A DNA stretch of 64,000 nucleotides from Anniella stebbinsi. Taxonomy: Eukaryota; Chordata; Lepidosauria; Squamata; Anniellidae. The stretch covers positions 47,538,001-47,602,000 of the forward strand of contig JARDYH010000002.1 in the NCBI GenBank assembly GCA_029215795.1. The letters are read 5' to 3'. A program made the translations under genes and the position numbers. The first letter of the stretch is position 1, and each line of letters starts with the position of its first letter. A model generated the notes under the pieces. That model was not told where the DNA came from. It saw only the letters and a program-made list of their open reading frames with translations, and searched no databases. Of this stretch, positions 46,149-57,059 are shown piece after piece.

Positions 46149-47024
46149 TAGGGGTGTGCATGCCAAAAAATATAGTCATTTATCGTTATCGTCATTTCGG
46201 ACCAAAAAAATATTGTCTTCATTCATATCATAGGTGAACCGTATCGTCTTCACGATAATTATCGTGAAAAAACGATATTTTTTGCAGACCTATTTTTAAA
46301 GAAAAAATCCCTATAACTTCTGTATTTTAAAAGTTAGAGGCTTGAAACTTGGTCACAGTGCTTATGGGTATGACTAAGTATGTGTATGAAATTTGAGATC
46401 GATTCCTCCAGCCCTCGATTTTATATGAATTTTTTAAAGATCATTTCCATTCTGACAGGTCTGAATGAACGCACGTGGCGAGCTGTCATTCTGGTCTGTC
46501 AGAACTGAAACGATCTTTAATAAATTCATATAAAATTGAGGGTTGGAGGGATCGATCTCAAATTTGGCACATATGTGTAGTAACATGTGCTACACATATG
46601 TACCAAATTTGAGAACGATCCCTCCAACCCTCAATTTTATATGAATTTATTAAAGATCATTTCAGTTCTGACAGATCAGAATGACAGCTCACCACGTGCG
46701 TTCATTCAGACCTGTCAGAATGGAAACGATCTTTAAAAAATTCATATAAAATCAAGGGTTGGAGGGATCGATCTCAAATTTCATACACATACTTTGGCAT
46801 ACCCATAAGCACTGTGACCAAGTTTCAAGCCTCTAACTTTTAAAATATAGAAGTTATAGATATATTTACATGGCAGTCCGATAAAACAATAAAATCGCCC
46901 GAAAATTATCATCTCTAATGATTATCATAGTTTTTTCTATCGCATCGGCATCGTTAAACACATGCACGATAACAACCTTATTGTATTATTATCGTACATT
47001 TTAACGATACGATACACATCCCTA
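46149..47024. mobile_element. 876-bp palindromic hAT-like element with perfect 8-bp target duplication (copy 3)
   Basis: Ends are 'taggggtgtgcatgcc' and 'cgatacacatcccta'. The octamer ccctaaat flanks it exactly on both sides (46141-46148 and 47025-47032), a clean hAT-type duplication. The terminal ~200 bp on each side match copies 1 and 2. The interior is a large palindrome centred near 46580, whose arms contain 'tcttgaaacttggtcacagt'-like sequence, 'cctccaaccctcaatttta' and 'acgcacgtgg/ccacgtgcgt'. Non-coding, so mobilised in trans. Confidence 0.88.
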
Positions 47025-47156
47025 CCCTAAATGCATCAGGACTAGCTTACCACATTTTGGCATAAGAGAATACTTGTTACCATCTAAAGAACAGTGTTCC
47101 TAGAAGATCATAAGAACCAGAATTTAAAATTCCCTAATTCCACCACTGATTTCACC

Positions 47157-47310
47157 CAGTGGAGGCTGGTGGCTCTGATTTTGGTGGGGCTGTGAATGCA
47201 TTCCAGGTATCGGTCAGAAGCAGCCAGCACTCTGGAGCTATCCAAGGTGCTGGATCTATTTTCAAATTAGGGTTCAGCCCCACCTAAATCAGAGCCACCA
47301 GCCCCCATTG
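47157..47310. mobile_element. 154-bp MITE, ends CAGTGGAGGCTGGTGGCTC
   Basis: The left end 'cagtggaggctggtggctct' mirrors 'agagccaccagcccccattg' at the right. Flanks atttcacc and attttagc agree at 6 of 8, in line with hAT. A relative is at 49480-49659. Confidence 0.75.
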
Positions 47311-48214
47311 ATTTTAGCTATTATTTATATTGCCCTACTTAACATCTCATTGGCCAAAAACTGCAGACTAGCACTGCAGATGGAAGAAGACCTGCCTCTG
47401 TCTTCTCTTTCCATTCTCAGAGTGACATTCTCAGATTCTGAATAGAGCCAACTATGTGTGTGCGTTTTCTATAGTCAGTACAACGCCTGTTCTCCAGAAC
47501 AAAAAAATGAGGTAGTAGTTATTTACGTGGAAGGATTGTATTAATAAAGCACGCATCAACTGTTTGCCATAGACATGTGTCGTGTGCGCAGCTTTGTCTG
47601 TAATCTGGATACAGACCATTTATTCTTTTTAAAAGTTATATCTCTTGATCAGGAGATTGCTGACGGGCTCTTTGATTTAACATGCCGTGTTTCCCTCAGT
47701 TAGTGCCAAATGAAGATATTCTTGTCAACAATGTGTTCTCTTCCACAGGCAATCAGTCCTGCCTTGAGTATGTCATAGTTAGCAATTACTGATACCTTTA
47801 GTATTCGCCTAATCAGGCTTCAGTGTGCAGTTGTGCAATCATCACTTCTGCTTTGTGCATTCAGGAAGGCCCTGACTTTTTGTCTATTTTATTTAGCTGT
47901 GTTTGCATGCAAGAGATAAGGGTAACAAAAGACAAGTTCAACTCACTGTGTTTACATTTCCTCCACCTTACTGTTTTCCCAAATTATGTGACGAGAAATA
48001 ATTGCATTCAAATCATGTCCGTCCTTTGTCAACACGCATCTCTTTCCTCACACTGTGCTGAAAATGTTGCTCTGCCCTGAGTATTGGTTGGCATGGAATT
48101 TTCACGCTGTTCCTGGATCTTGAATTGCTTGCAATGAAGGTCAAGTATAACCTGGAAACTGATCAATCTCATACCTTCACCTGGTCAGGACTCATCAGGG
48201 ATTGGTAATCTCTT
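47311..48214. other. No gene or recognised repeat
   Basis: Unassigned, moderate AT content, short frames only. Confidence 0.45.
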
Positions 48215-48435
48215 CTAGGAAGAAACAAAGGAGGTAACCATGTACCAGGTCCATCTATCCTAGTACTGTCCTCCAACTGGCAGCTACTCTCCAGGCAGCC
48301 ATTGTCCTCAAGCAGAGGGTCCCCCCCCCCCATCATTTGCTACCTGTTCTTCATAACTGGAAATCCCAAGGATTCGATTTGGGATTTTTTGCATGCAAAG
48401 CATGTTGTGAAACCACTGACCTGCTCCCTCCCCAT
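48215..48435 (-). mobile_element. tRNA-derived SINE, antisense, diverged
   Basis: In reverse complement it follows the SINE at 8939-9134: 'ttttgcatgcaaagcatgt' (antisense of the region between the boxes), then body and 'agtactgtcctcc'. A poly-C run (48318-48330) has been inserted or expanded inside it. Confidence 0.7.
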
Positions 48436-49479
48436 TGATCTATGGTCTCTCCATTGCAATATCCCGACTTAGGCTTCAAAACAGGCAGAGGCATAATAGA
48501 GGAATAGAGTGCTTTTAAGCACAGAGCGTGCCATCCCATAGCAATCAAGTGGCCATCGTCATGGTCCAGGACTCTGAGCCCCTGTTCTCAGAAGACAAGG
48601 GGGGATCTACATGTCATGGTGGAGGCATCTCCAATCACTTGTAGTGTGCTCAGAAGCCTCTCGATGCATATGACGTTCGTTTAAATCCGCCCTGCAGCGC
48701 TGAATCACCGCAGAAAAAAATGCCTTTTTAACATCTTCATTCAATCTAACCCGATTTAAGACGGTGTGTTTCAATGCTGCATTGTTTCCTCCCCCCTCCC
48801 CTCACTTCCTACGATGCCTCTCCATATATGGTTCCCCCTCTATTTGAGCTTCTTAGCCAATGGCTGAGAAGGTGAACTTTAGGTGCGAATTGCAGCCATT
48901 CTTTAGGCACCGTTTTTGCATCGCCAGTTGCTCATAGTTCAGACCTTTCTTTAGTGTTAAATCATAAGTACTTCCGTGTTTTGCTTTTTGTTTTTTAAAA
49001 AAAAATTCTGTGCAGCTGCATACGTGCACACATTCGCAGAGTCTTTTTGGGCAGGTAACTGACCAGATCTTCCCTACATCTACTCCACTAATTCCCCTCC
49101 CTCCGTTCAGACACGCACACACACACACATACACACACAGTTTTGGAACGTTGCATTCCAAACAACATCTCAATGTATCACTGCTAATTGAACCACTTAC
49201 CATTTCAGGATTCTTTCATGATAACTCTTTATAAAATGGCATCTGGATCTACACTGGGAAGGTTCCCTCATTTCCCCATATTGTGGCTTTGCATAAGCTT
49301 AAACGAGGATTTCCTTTCTGCACTTTCTTGGAAACAATGCTTTGATTCAATCAACCACCAGTTTGGCTCAATGGGCTTGACTTAAGCAGTAAGAATCATG
49401 TCAAAGACTTCTAAGGATAGCCTAAATAGAGGAGTGAAAAATAGGGTGGGGGGCTTTTTTAAAAAATAAAATAAAGAAG
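48436..49479. other. Unassigned, possible degenerate transposon
   Basis: 'gggggatctacatgtcatgg' at 48601 resembles the GATCTACA ends of the 20249 MITE family, but no matching right end was found. A CA-rich run lies at 49113-49138. No gene seen. Confidence 0.35.
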
Positions 49480-49659
49480 CAGTGGATGCTGGTAGTTCCA
49501 ACGTCAGTACGGTGGTGAATCCACTCCGGATTTCAGTCAGAATCAGCCAAAACTCTAAAGGAGCTACTTTGATAGCTCTCTTTGAGCTCAGACTAGTTTT
49601 GACTTAAACTCGGAGCAGGTTTAGTGCCCCACTGATGTCGGAGCCACCAGCGTCCACTG
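49480..49659. mobile_element. 180-bp MITE, ends CAGTGGATGCTGG
   Basis: The left end 'cagtggatgctggtag' mirrors 'ccaccagcgtccactg'. Flanks taaagaag and aaaaaaag agree at 6 of 8. Same family as 47157-47310. Confidence 0.7.
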
Positions 49660-49699
49660 AAAAAAAGTGTAGGCTTTCTTTTTCAAATGACATTGTGCA

Positions 49700-50044
49700 T
49701 CATCAGACGAGCGTTTTATGGCACACTCATAACTGCCCACTCACAGTTTTTCGTGTGTCCTTTAGACAAAGCTGTCCGCCTCACACACATCTCCTGCTCC
49801 TTCTGGCCTCTGTTCCATCACAAAATAGACCTTGGTAAATCCGAATTTTTTTAAAATGAAATGTTCCACCATTTCCTGCTGTGTGCAGGAAAAGTGACGT
49901 GATAAAAATGCCCACTGAATGGGCCATGTGGTCATTGTTTACCTCCTCTTTCTTCCACTGTGTGAAGAAAGAGGAAGTATCGTGGAACAGAAACAGGAAG
50001 GAAAGTGACTCTAAGGAAACACAATTTTCCCACGTCTGACAATG
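49700..50044. mobile_element. ~345-bp interspersed element, ends with TCAGACG (copy A)
   Basis: Matches 57060-57401 along most of its length: 'actgcccactcacagttttt', 'catttcctgctgtgtgcagg', 'gaatgggcca', 'cctctttcttc'. The left 'catcatcagacg' pairs with the right 'cgtctgacaatg', suggesting a DNA transposon. Non-coding. Confidence 0.65.
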
Positions 50045-50523
50045 CTTGTTTAGAAGACATGTTGTGGGTTAGGCTTCTTATATTGGATTGGGCAGTATTG
50101 CTCATTTCCTTTGCAAAGTTTAAAATCTGCAAGTTCTTTAGCTATATTTTTAGTGACATCTTGAACGAAACACAATTTTCTGACTACAAGTTTGGATTTG
50201 TGAGAGGGACTCTCTCACACACATACTTTTAAAAGCATGCGTTAGGAAGAGGGAGTGAAAAAGGTGGAAATGCATAAGCAAGATATCAGAATGAGAGAGT
50301 ACTCCTTTTTTCATTTTTGGTGCTCTTTTCAATTCATTGTATTGGGTGGCAGAGAGTTATAGGAGTCGTGGAATCAGAAAAACTAGAATGAAACAGATTA
50401 TGAAATGTCGATATCATCATTTTATTCAGCTCTGAAATGTAGCTTTCATCTCCCTCTTTCTGATCTCACAGGGTAGAATCCACCTTGAATGTCTCCTACA
50501 TAAAATGCATTGGGTTGGATGCA
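50045..50523. other. No gene or recognised repeat
   Basis: Unassigned. Confidence 0.45.
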
Positions 50524-50655
50524 GGGCAGGATCTACATTACTGCTTCATAACGATTTATAATGGTTTTGACAACTGTTCAGGACCAGGACACATTACATA
50601 TACTAGTTTCAAACCATTTTCAGAGTGTTATATCCTCTTGGTGTAGATTTGGCCC
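50524..50655. mobile_element. 132-bp hairpin MITE, GATCTACA family
   Basis: 'gggcaggatctacatt' mirrors 'ggtgtagatttggccc'. The inner 'ataatggttt' pairs with 'aaaccatttt'. Related to 20249-20459. Confidence 0.6.
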
Positions 50656-51573
50656 AGTATTGTAGTTGCAGGGGGTTGCAGTTCTGAAGGAGAGATCATA
50701 GAAGTCTTCTCCCAACGGTAACCTTCTGTTGGCAGAACCATAATGCTGGATCCAACCCACTAAAATTAATGGACATTTGCAAAAGCTGTGTTTATACATA
50801 GCTTCCATTCATTCCAGTGGGATATTATGTACAGGTGAGGTTCTCAGTGGATTGTGTGCATTGCTTTTTGTGCAATGAAAGTCAAGCCATCATTTTAAAA
50901 AAAAATCCTAGATGTGCCAATGGTTTGGAAATGATTGTGGTCTTAAGTCTAGATTGTTGAGGTACGCATATCCATAAGCTTGCCAATGGCAGCACCTGTT
51001 TTTCATAAACGAGGACAGACTGCATCTATCCGAATCTCCAAGGCAGAAAACTTGCCGGTGGAAGCTGATGGTTTCTATAAATGGCAATTCTAGGATGAAG
51101 ATGAGAGTGGCCACAGAATGCAGTTTAGAAGTTGATGGGCTGTATTTGGACATCTCTGCTGCAATTGTTCATAAAAGATGTGAAATTCAGCCATGCAGGC
51201 CTATTAAGCATGCCGGATAGGTCCTCAGGCCTTCTCAGTTTCATAAGGAATGAAACCACAAAGTCCTACTTGTTCAGCCTCATTTCTGAGAATAGGAAGA
51301 GACCCAATTGCTGCTAAATGTGCCTTCTATCTACCTTTCTGAACATAAAAATACAGGAAATAAGGGTGGTATGGGCCTAGAAAAAATCTTCTCCAAATAG
51401 AGAGCTGGTGTGGTGGGGGAAAGGGGAGAAAAATAAAGCCTGGAACTTCAGTAGTCCTGTGGGGCTAAAAACAACTTAATGTATAAGATGATAGAGACTG
51501 CTGGTTTTCAAACTGTGTTCTGGAGAACCTGAGGTCCCATTCACACAGTACTCTCACGGAGAGGTATTGCACT
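50656..51573. other. No gene or recognised repeat
   Basis: Unassigned. Short frames without domains. Confidence 0.45.
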
Positions 51574-51740
51574 GAACATAGGAAGCTGCCTTATACTGAG
51601 TCAGCCCTTTGGTCCATGTAGCCCAGCATTAATGGCGCTGACCAGTGGCAGCTCCCTCAATCTGTGTTTTAGGCAGTTTTTTCAGCCATACCTGGAGATG
51701 CTGAGGCTCTATCACTGTGCGCTATGACCCCCTCCCTATG
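51574..51740 (-). mobile_element. tRNA-derived SINE, antisense
   Basis: 'aacataggaagctgccttat' and 'actgagtcagccctttggtc' are the antisense tail of the SINE at 8939-9134, followed by its body ('ccatacctggagatgctgag') and a mutated head. Confidence 0.85.
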
Positions 51741-51765
51741 ATTAAAGGTTCCTTGGGGGTACACT

Positions 51766-52086
51766 TAGGGTGACCATATGGAAAAGATGCCAGGGCTCCT
51801 GTATCTTCAACAGTTGTACAGAAAAGGGAATTTCAGCAGGTATCATTTGTAAGCATGTGGCACTTGGTGAAATTCCCTCTTCATCACAACAGTTAAAGCT
51901 GCAGGAGCCCTGCCTAGTGTGACTAGATACAAAAGAAGGCAAGGCTCCTGCAGCTTCAACTGTTGTGGTGAAGAGGGAATTTCACCAGGTGCTGCATGCA
52001 TACAAATGACACCTGCAGAAATTCCCTTTTCTATGTAACTGTTAAGGATACAGGAGTCCTGTCCTTCTTTCCATATGGTCACCCTA
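51766..52086. mobile_element. 321-bp inverted-dimer MITE, TAGGGTGACC family
   Basis: Outer ends are 'tagggtgaccatatgg' and 'ccatatggtcaccctA'. The octamer ggtacact flanks it perfectly (51758-51765 and 52087-52094). Inside, two ~160-bp monomers like 3157-3328 face in opposite directions, meeting at a degenerate internal end ('agtgtgactag', about 51917-51927). The perfect duplication shows the dimer was inserted as one unit. Confidence 0.9.
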
Positions 52087-52451
52087 GGTACACTTCTGGT
52101 CCACCCTTGATGACATGTGGCTCTCTCCAGCCTGCTCCTGCCATCCCTGTGTTAGTATGCATATCTGAAGCAGAAAAGCCTACAGGCATAGAGCTCTACA
52201 TCCATCAACTTTCCGGGCCCTGGAAACCCTGGGCAATTACTGTTCCCAGGCAATATTACATGTGTAGAAGTTAGGTTGGTCATGTATGAATCACTGAAAT
52301 AGAGGAAATGCATAACCAAAGAAAGAGGACTGTAGAGGACAGCAATTTGCATAAAATGTGCATGCGCTGATTTATATGTCTAAATTGAAAAATGGTTATA
52401 ATTTAAATGGATATGAAGTAAATCTTTCCATAGTATGGAGAACCCTGATGA
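52087..52451. other. No gene or recognised repeat
   Basis: Unassigned. Confidence 0.45.
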
Positions 52452-52569
52452 TGGATGTCTACACCAAGCAGGATAACAGTTTGAATCCTGTATGTGGAGT
52501 GTGTCCTGGACCCTAACAGTTGTCAATACTGTTATAAACCATTTTAAAGCAGTAGTGTAGATCCTGTCC
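52452..52569. mobile_element. ~118-bp MITE, GATCTACA family
   Basis: 'gatgtctacaccaagcagga' at the left mirrors 'agtagtgtagatcctgtcc' at the right. Confidence 0.6.
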
Positions 52570-53136
52570 AGTTAACTTCTGTGACTGCCAATTTAGTCTG
52601 CTGTTCATGTGCTAATTGTTGAGCAATGATGGGCAACCATTCTTATTTATCTTTATGTTTAAACTGGAATTGGACAGGATAGCCCTTCAAATAGAGGACT
52701 GTACAAGAGGACATATAGCCGTCCTATGTGTGTACACTTACCCTGTTCAGATGTCCATGCTGACATGTGGCTCGTTGGGACAGAGGAGTCGGGTGGAGTC
52801 ACAGGCAGGCCAACGATGTGAACCCACTACCCCTTTCATCATGTGATGCCACGTAATGCACGTAATGAGTGAAGCAGGCTTTAGTCTTCCTTGGAAGCTT
52901 CTTAGGTGTTCCTCACTGAGAAGACCATGAATAGCAGTCAAACCTCCCCAAAAGGCAACTTGCTCACCATTCACTATTCTCCTGCTTTGCATAGCCCTGG
53001 TGAGTTTTGGGTGCACACACATTACATATGGGGAAATTGTGAGGCCCAGCAGGCCTGGACAGAGCCCCTGCATATGTGAATGACTTCCCAAAGCATGCTC
53101 CAGAATACCCTGTGATGTAGAATGGCAGGGCTTAAT
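52570..53136. other. Unassigned; short repeat piece at 52640-52730
   Basis: 52640-52730 ('tttaaactggaattggacag', 'cccttcaaatagaggac') resembles 55810-55895 ('ttaaaccagacttggactgg', 'cctttcaaagaggggac'), so a small interspersed repeat is likely. No gene seen. Confidence 0.45.
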
Positions 53137-53210
53137 GCTGGTATGGTGTAGAGGTTAGAGTGTTGGGCTGGAACTCGTGAGATCCCCGTTATAATCTCTC
53201 CTAATTGTCC
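53137..53210 (+). mobile_element. tRNA-like SINE head fragment
   Basis: 'tggtgtagaggttagagtgt' resembles a tRNA A-box region and 'cccgttataatctct' a degenerate B box about 45 bp on. It lacks a proper acceptor stem and is not a functional tRNA. It differs from the other SINE family here. Confidence 0.6.
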
Positions 53211-53470
53211 CAACATTGGTTTCTGTTTCTGCAAGCTGAGTTTAAATGAGTGTTTTTGTTTTGTTTTTTACACATTAGTAATATTTCTCTATTGAAAATG
53301 ACGAGGAAAACTAATGATAGGAAACTAGTAATTTAAACCTCCCTCTCTGCAGGAACAGGAACAGACAGTGAGGCAATTCACAGAGGCTATTCAACAAGCA
53401 ATTAGTAGACTATCCATAACCTAGCTGTGTTTTTCGGGAAATAATACAATGGGTTAAACTTGCAAATAGA

Positions 53471-53802
53471 GGGCAGAATTCAACGGTGACATTCCCCAAA
53501 CTTAAGTAGTGCTAGCGGAGCTCTGCTGAATCTTTGAGCAAGCAGTTGCCCATTAGTCTTGTGCAACTGGTTGTGCAAGCACTTGTGCAACTGGATGCAC
53601 AACAGGTGCAAAGTAGTTGCACAATGGGTTGCACAATGGGTTGCACAACGAGTTGTACATGCAGAATGCAAAACCGCTTGTGCAACCAGGCTTGCACAAA
53701 TGTAACCTTAGCTGGATTCTCCTCTTGAGCATTGTTCAGAACCCAGTTTCCACTAGCATAACATTGTTTGTGCTAATGGAATGTCAGAGTTGGATACTGC
53801 CC
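53471..53802. mobile_element. 332-bp TIR MITE with a TTGCACAA/TTGTGCAA array
   Basis: The left end GGGCAGaATtCAACggTGAC is mirrored at the right (GGGCAGtATCCAACtcTGAC in complement), with 'ACATTCC' continuing on both sides. About ten TTGCAC/GTGCAA words fill 53550-53700. Translation of this array gives the repetitive Cys-rich frames seen on both strands, so those are not genes. No certain target duplication was seen. Confidence 0.8.
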
Positions 53803-54977
53803 AGGAAGTGTTTAATTATAGGGAAAGGATCCCTTAAAATCAACGTCTTTTTAATACTTTGTCTGTGCACACTAGACAAATCTGATGTAATTGCAAGTGT
53901 TTTTTAAAAACACATCATGACATATCATGTCTGGGGGAAAGGACACGGGAGAAAAACACACTGCAAAGACACTGCAAAGCATCAGGCTGACAGCATGTTA
54001 TCTGGATAAACTGGAAAAAGTGCTTCTTCCAGAGTAAAGTGCTAGTATGGAAGCAACCTAGTTTTCTATAGAACTAACATCTGCTGGTGAAAGAAATATG
54101 TTATAACACAAGTATAATGCATCAAGTATCACCAGGTTATATTGCTCTACATTTGGCCTTGCTTTGTTTTGTTCATTTTTTGCAACATACTAATACACAC
54201 ACACACACACACACACAAACGCACACACACACCACGTTCCTTTTTCAAATCGAAATCATTGTTTGGGGCCCACACAGTGATTCAAAGCATTCAAACAACC
54301 GGTCGCGAGTCCCACTTAGTAGTTATTACTTTACATTTTCAAAACAAAGCAGTACCATTTTGAAAGCAGTAGGTGATCTCTTTTAAAGATGATTTTAATA
54401 TGACAAAATAAATCTAAACTCTGTACTAGGCAGGCAAGTGGCAGGGGATAACATGAGCAAAGGGAATAGAATTTTTTTTAAAAAAAAAAGCTCTAAAGAG
54501 CCCCTACCAGTTGCTAATACTTAATCTCTTTAAATAATGAATTAGCTGCTCATATCTACTGTCGCTGCTAAGAGAAAGCACTTTCTTTGTGGAGCGAAGT
54601 AAAGCTTGAATACCCATGAATTATTCAATATAAAGTGTGCCACTTAAAATGCCTTGATATTGGAAGGCAAGTGTAAGATTATCTTTTGTCTGTCAGAAAG
54701 CATCGCTCCCAAGCTACTGAGACTCAAGGGGGTGGGAAAAGGAGCCAAGACCCATCAGGCAAATTTAAGGTGTTGTTACAGCAACGCAAAGAACTTATTC
54801 CACTTAAGCTGACCTTCACTCAGATGCTCTGTTAATACTTTTGAGCCCTATCCCTTTACACCCTCCCATCCATCTCTTATTACTTGACTCCAGCTTGGGT
54901 TATATGTTTCCAGCACAAATTACCAAACATTTCATACATCCAGTGATGCAACAGAGCAGCTTCAAGGTTTTGCTTCT

Positions 54978-55011
<34 letters not shown>

Positions 55012-55972
55012 TTCCTTCCTTCCTTCCTTCCTTCCCCCCCCTCTTCTTCAACCCTCTCCCCTCCTCCGCCCCACCTCCAGCATAGAGTACCAGCTATTGA
55101 TTTGTCAGTCTTGCTTACATAGAGAAATGTATTTCCTTACTCAGGTTTCTAACAGCTTCCAGACCTGAGTGATGACCTTTCTGGTGCATCAGAATTTGTA
55201 ATTCACCAAAAAAGAAGCAGGAGATGCAGAGTGCGTTGAAGGTTGATAGCAATATGTCCAGGTCCAGCTCACCTTGCTAGCGATCTAAGGCTGCAGGACC
55301 AAGCATACATACCTGTGAATAAGCCCCATGGGACAGAAAGAGGTTTGTTTTATTTTTTTAGTAAACATATGTATGTTTGTGCTCCTATCACCCAGATTAA
55401 TGATCCACAATTAGAATGCTGATATAGGAAGAAAACATATATTTCCTCTTTGCTCGTATTACCAGTGTGATCAGGAACAAGACCATACAGAAGGGCCTCC
55501 TGCATATGGATTGGGCTCAAATAATGGAAGGTGAATCAAGGAATGGCTAAAGAGATCCAGGGAGGGGGGCTACTTATACATCACACACACACCCCAAAAA
55601 GAGGACAAAAGAGATCACAGAGTTGCATAACATCTGCATACGTAATACGTATAGATGCACTTTTAGAAATAATTACTATAATTTAAACAGACATATAATA
55701 CATCTCACTCACCATAGTGGAGAGGATTATGGCCAAGTCGTTGTAACTGCTTAGCTTGCTGTCCAAGTGCCAAGGCGAAACTTCAAGGCCCCAGCGCTCC
55801 CTTCTTCTGGTTCTTTATCTTTAAACCAGACTTGGACTGGACAACCTTTCAAAGAGGGGACATTCCTCTATAAAGTAAGACATTTGGCCACCCTAACTCT
55901 AGGACCTGCAGCATAAAGTGCCCAGTCTGGATCTTTGTAAAGAAGTTTCTGAACCACTTATTTTATTTCATT
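53803..55972. other. No gene; microsatellites
   Basis: Contains a (CA)n-rich run (54194-54232), a T(8)A(11) tract near 54473, and a (TTTC)n/(TTCC)n/poly-C block (54972-55040). A repeat piece lies at 55810-55895. No coding signature. Confidence 0.5.
54972..55040 (+). repeat. (TTTC)n(TTCC)n compound microsatellite
   Basis: About eight TTTC units passing into six TTCC units, then poly-C. Confidence 0.95.
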
Positions 55973-56066
55973 AAAGCTGCAATCGTAGATCCACTTACCT
56001 GGGAGTAAACCCTATTGAACTCAATGGGTCTTACTTTTAAGTAGACATATATAGGATTGTGTTGTA
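55973..56066. repeat. Short palindromic repeat (relative of 17177-17268)
   Basis: 'cacttacctgggagtaaac', 'cctattgaactcaatgggtc' and 'ttacttttaagtagacatat' follow the order of the 17177-17268 palindrome. The central 'ttgaactcaa' is self-complementary. Confidence 0.65.
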
Positions 56067-56099
56067 GGTTATTGATATAGTCATCTCATAACCCAGGTT

Positions 56100-56935
56100 C
56101 TCTGGATGGCTCGCAGATGAATACAACATTGAGATAAGTTATTTAAACATCCTGGGTGAATAAATAGGTGCTGAAAATTCCATAAAGATGGCACCAAGCA
56201 AGTTTTTCTGGGAAGGATGTTTTCCATAACTGGTATGCCATCACAAAAAAGGCCATTTCCCTGACAGTCCGCTGCCCCCTTTATTTGGCAGGGGCACTTG
56301 AAAGAGGTGGTGTTTCATGTATCCCGGTCACAAGCCATTTATGGCTTTAAAGTAGGGTGACCAGATAAAATCCAGGTCAGGGCTCCTGTAACTTTAAAAG
56401 TTGTGGAGAAAAGGGAATTTCAGCCAGTGTCATTTGTATGCAATTAGTTCCTGGTGAAATTCCCTCTTCATCACAACAGTTAAAGTTGCAGGGGCCCTGC
56501 CTTCTTTTGTATATGGTCACTCTAGTACAGTACCTGCAACTTTAACTGTTGTGATGAAGAGGGAATTTCACCAGGAACTAATTGCATACAAATGACACTG
56601 GCTGAAATTCCCTTTTCTCTACAACTGTTAAAGTTACAGGAGCCCTGACCTGGATTTTATCTGGTCACCCTACTTTAAAGCTTAAAGCCATCACTTTAAA
56701 TTGAACCTGGAGATGGAGTGGAAACCTGCGCAGCTGAAAAAACACAGGTACAATGTGATTGAAATGCTCAGTCCCATTTAACAATCTTGCAGCCCTTTTC
56801 TGGACCAACTGCAGTTTCCAAACCATTTTCTAAAGGCAGCCCCCCTGTACAATGCATTGCAATAGTCTAAATGGGAGATTACCAAAGCATGGGTAATCAT
56901 AGCCAAGCAATCTCCATCCAGGTCAACTGAAGCTG
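56100..56935 (-). mobile_element. L2-like LINE, antisense, split by the dimer MITE
   Basis: 56100-56352 ('aaaggccatttccctgacag', 'gcccctttatttggcagggg') and 56681-56935 ('cagcccttttctggaccaac', 'gtctaaatgggagattacc') are consecutive antisense L2 C-terminal segments. The equivalent sense order is at 60976-61200 and 59640-59760. They join at 'ctttaaag' when 56353-56672 is removed. Confidence 0.8.
56353..56672. mobile_element. 320-bp inverted-dimer MITE with 8-bp target duplication
   Basis: Outer ends are 'tagggtgaccagataaaatc' and its complement, giving perfect outer arms of more than 30 bp ('ccaggtcagggctcctgtaa'). It is flanked by ctttaaag on both sides (56345-56352, 56673-56680). That octamer is itself palindromic. 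Inside are two facing monomers of the 3157-3328 family joined near 56505-56540. Confidence 0.92.
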
Positions 56936-57059
56936 ATAAAAGGTACTTTGAGCCACAGAGATCACTTGATTCGCTAATACAATCAATGCTGACGTATGTG
57001 GGAGGGCAAGTTAGAAAACAGCCTGTTGTAATGGGTATTTATATGTTAACATTGGGTTT

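Noticed and set aside
53137..53210. Functional tRNA gene
   Set aside because: A degenerate B box and missing stems make it a SINE head fragment.
53480..53910. Cys/His-rich repetitive reading frames on both strands
   Set aside because: They are translations of the TTGCACAA/TTGTGCAA word array in a MITE, readable in several frames on both strands.
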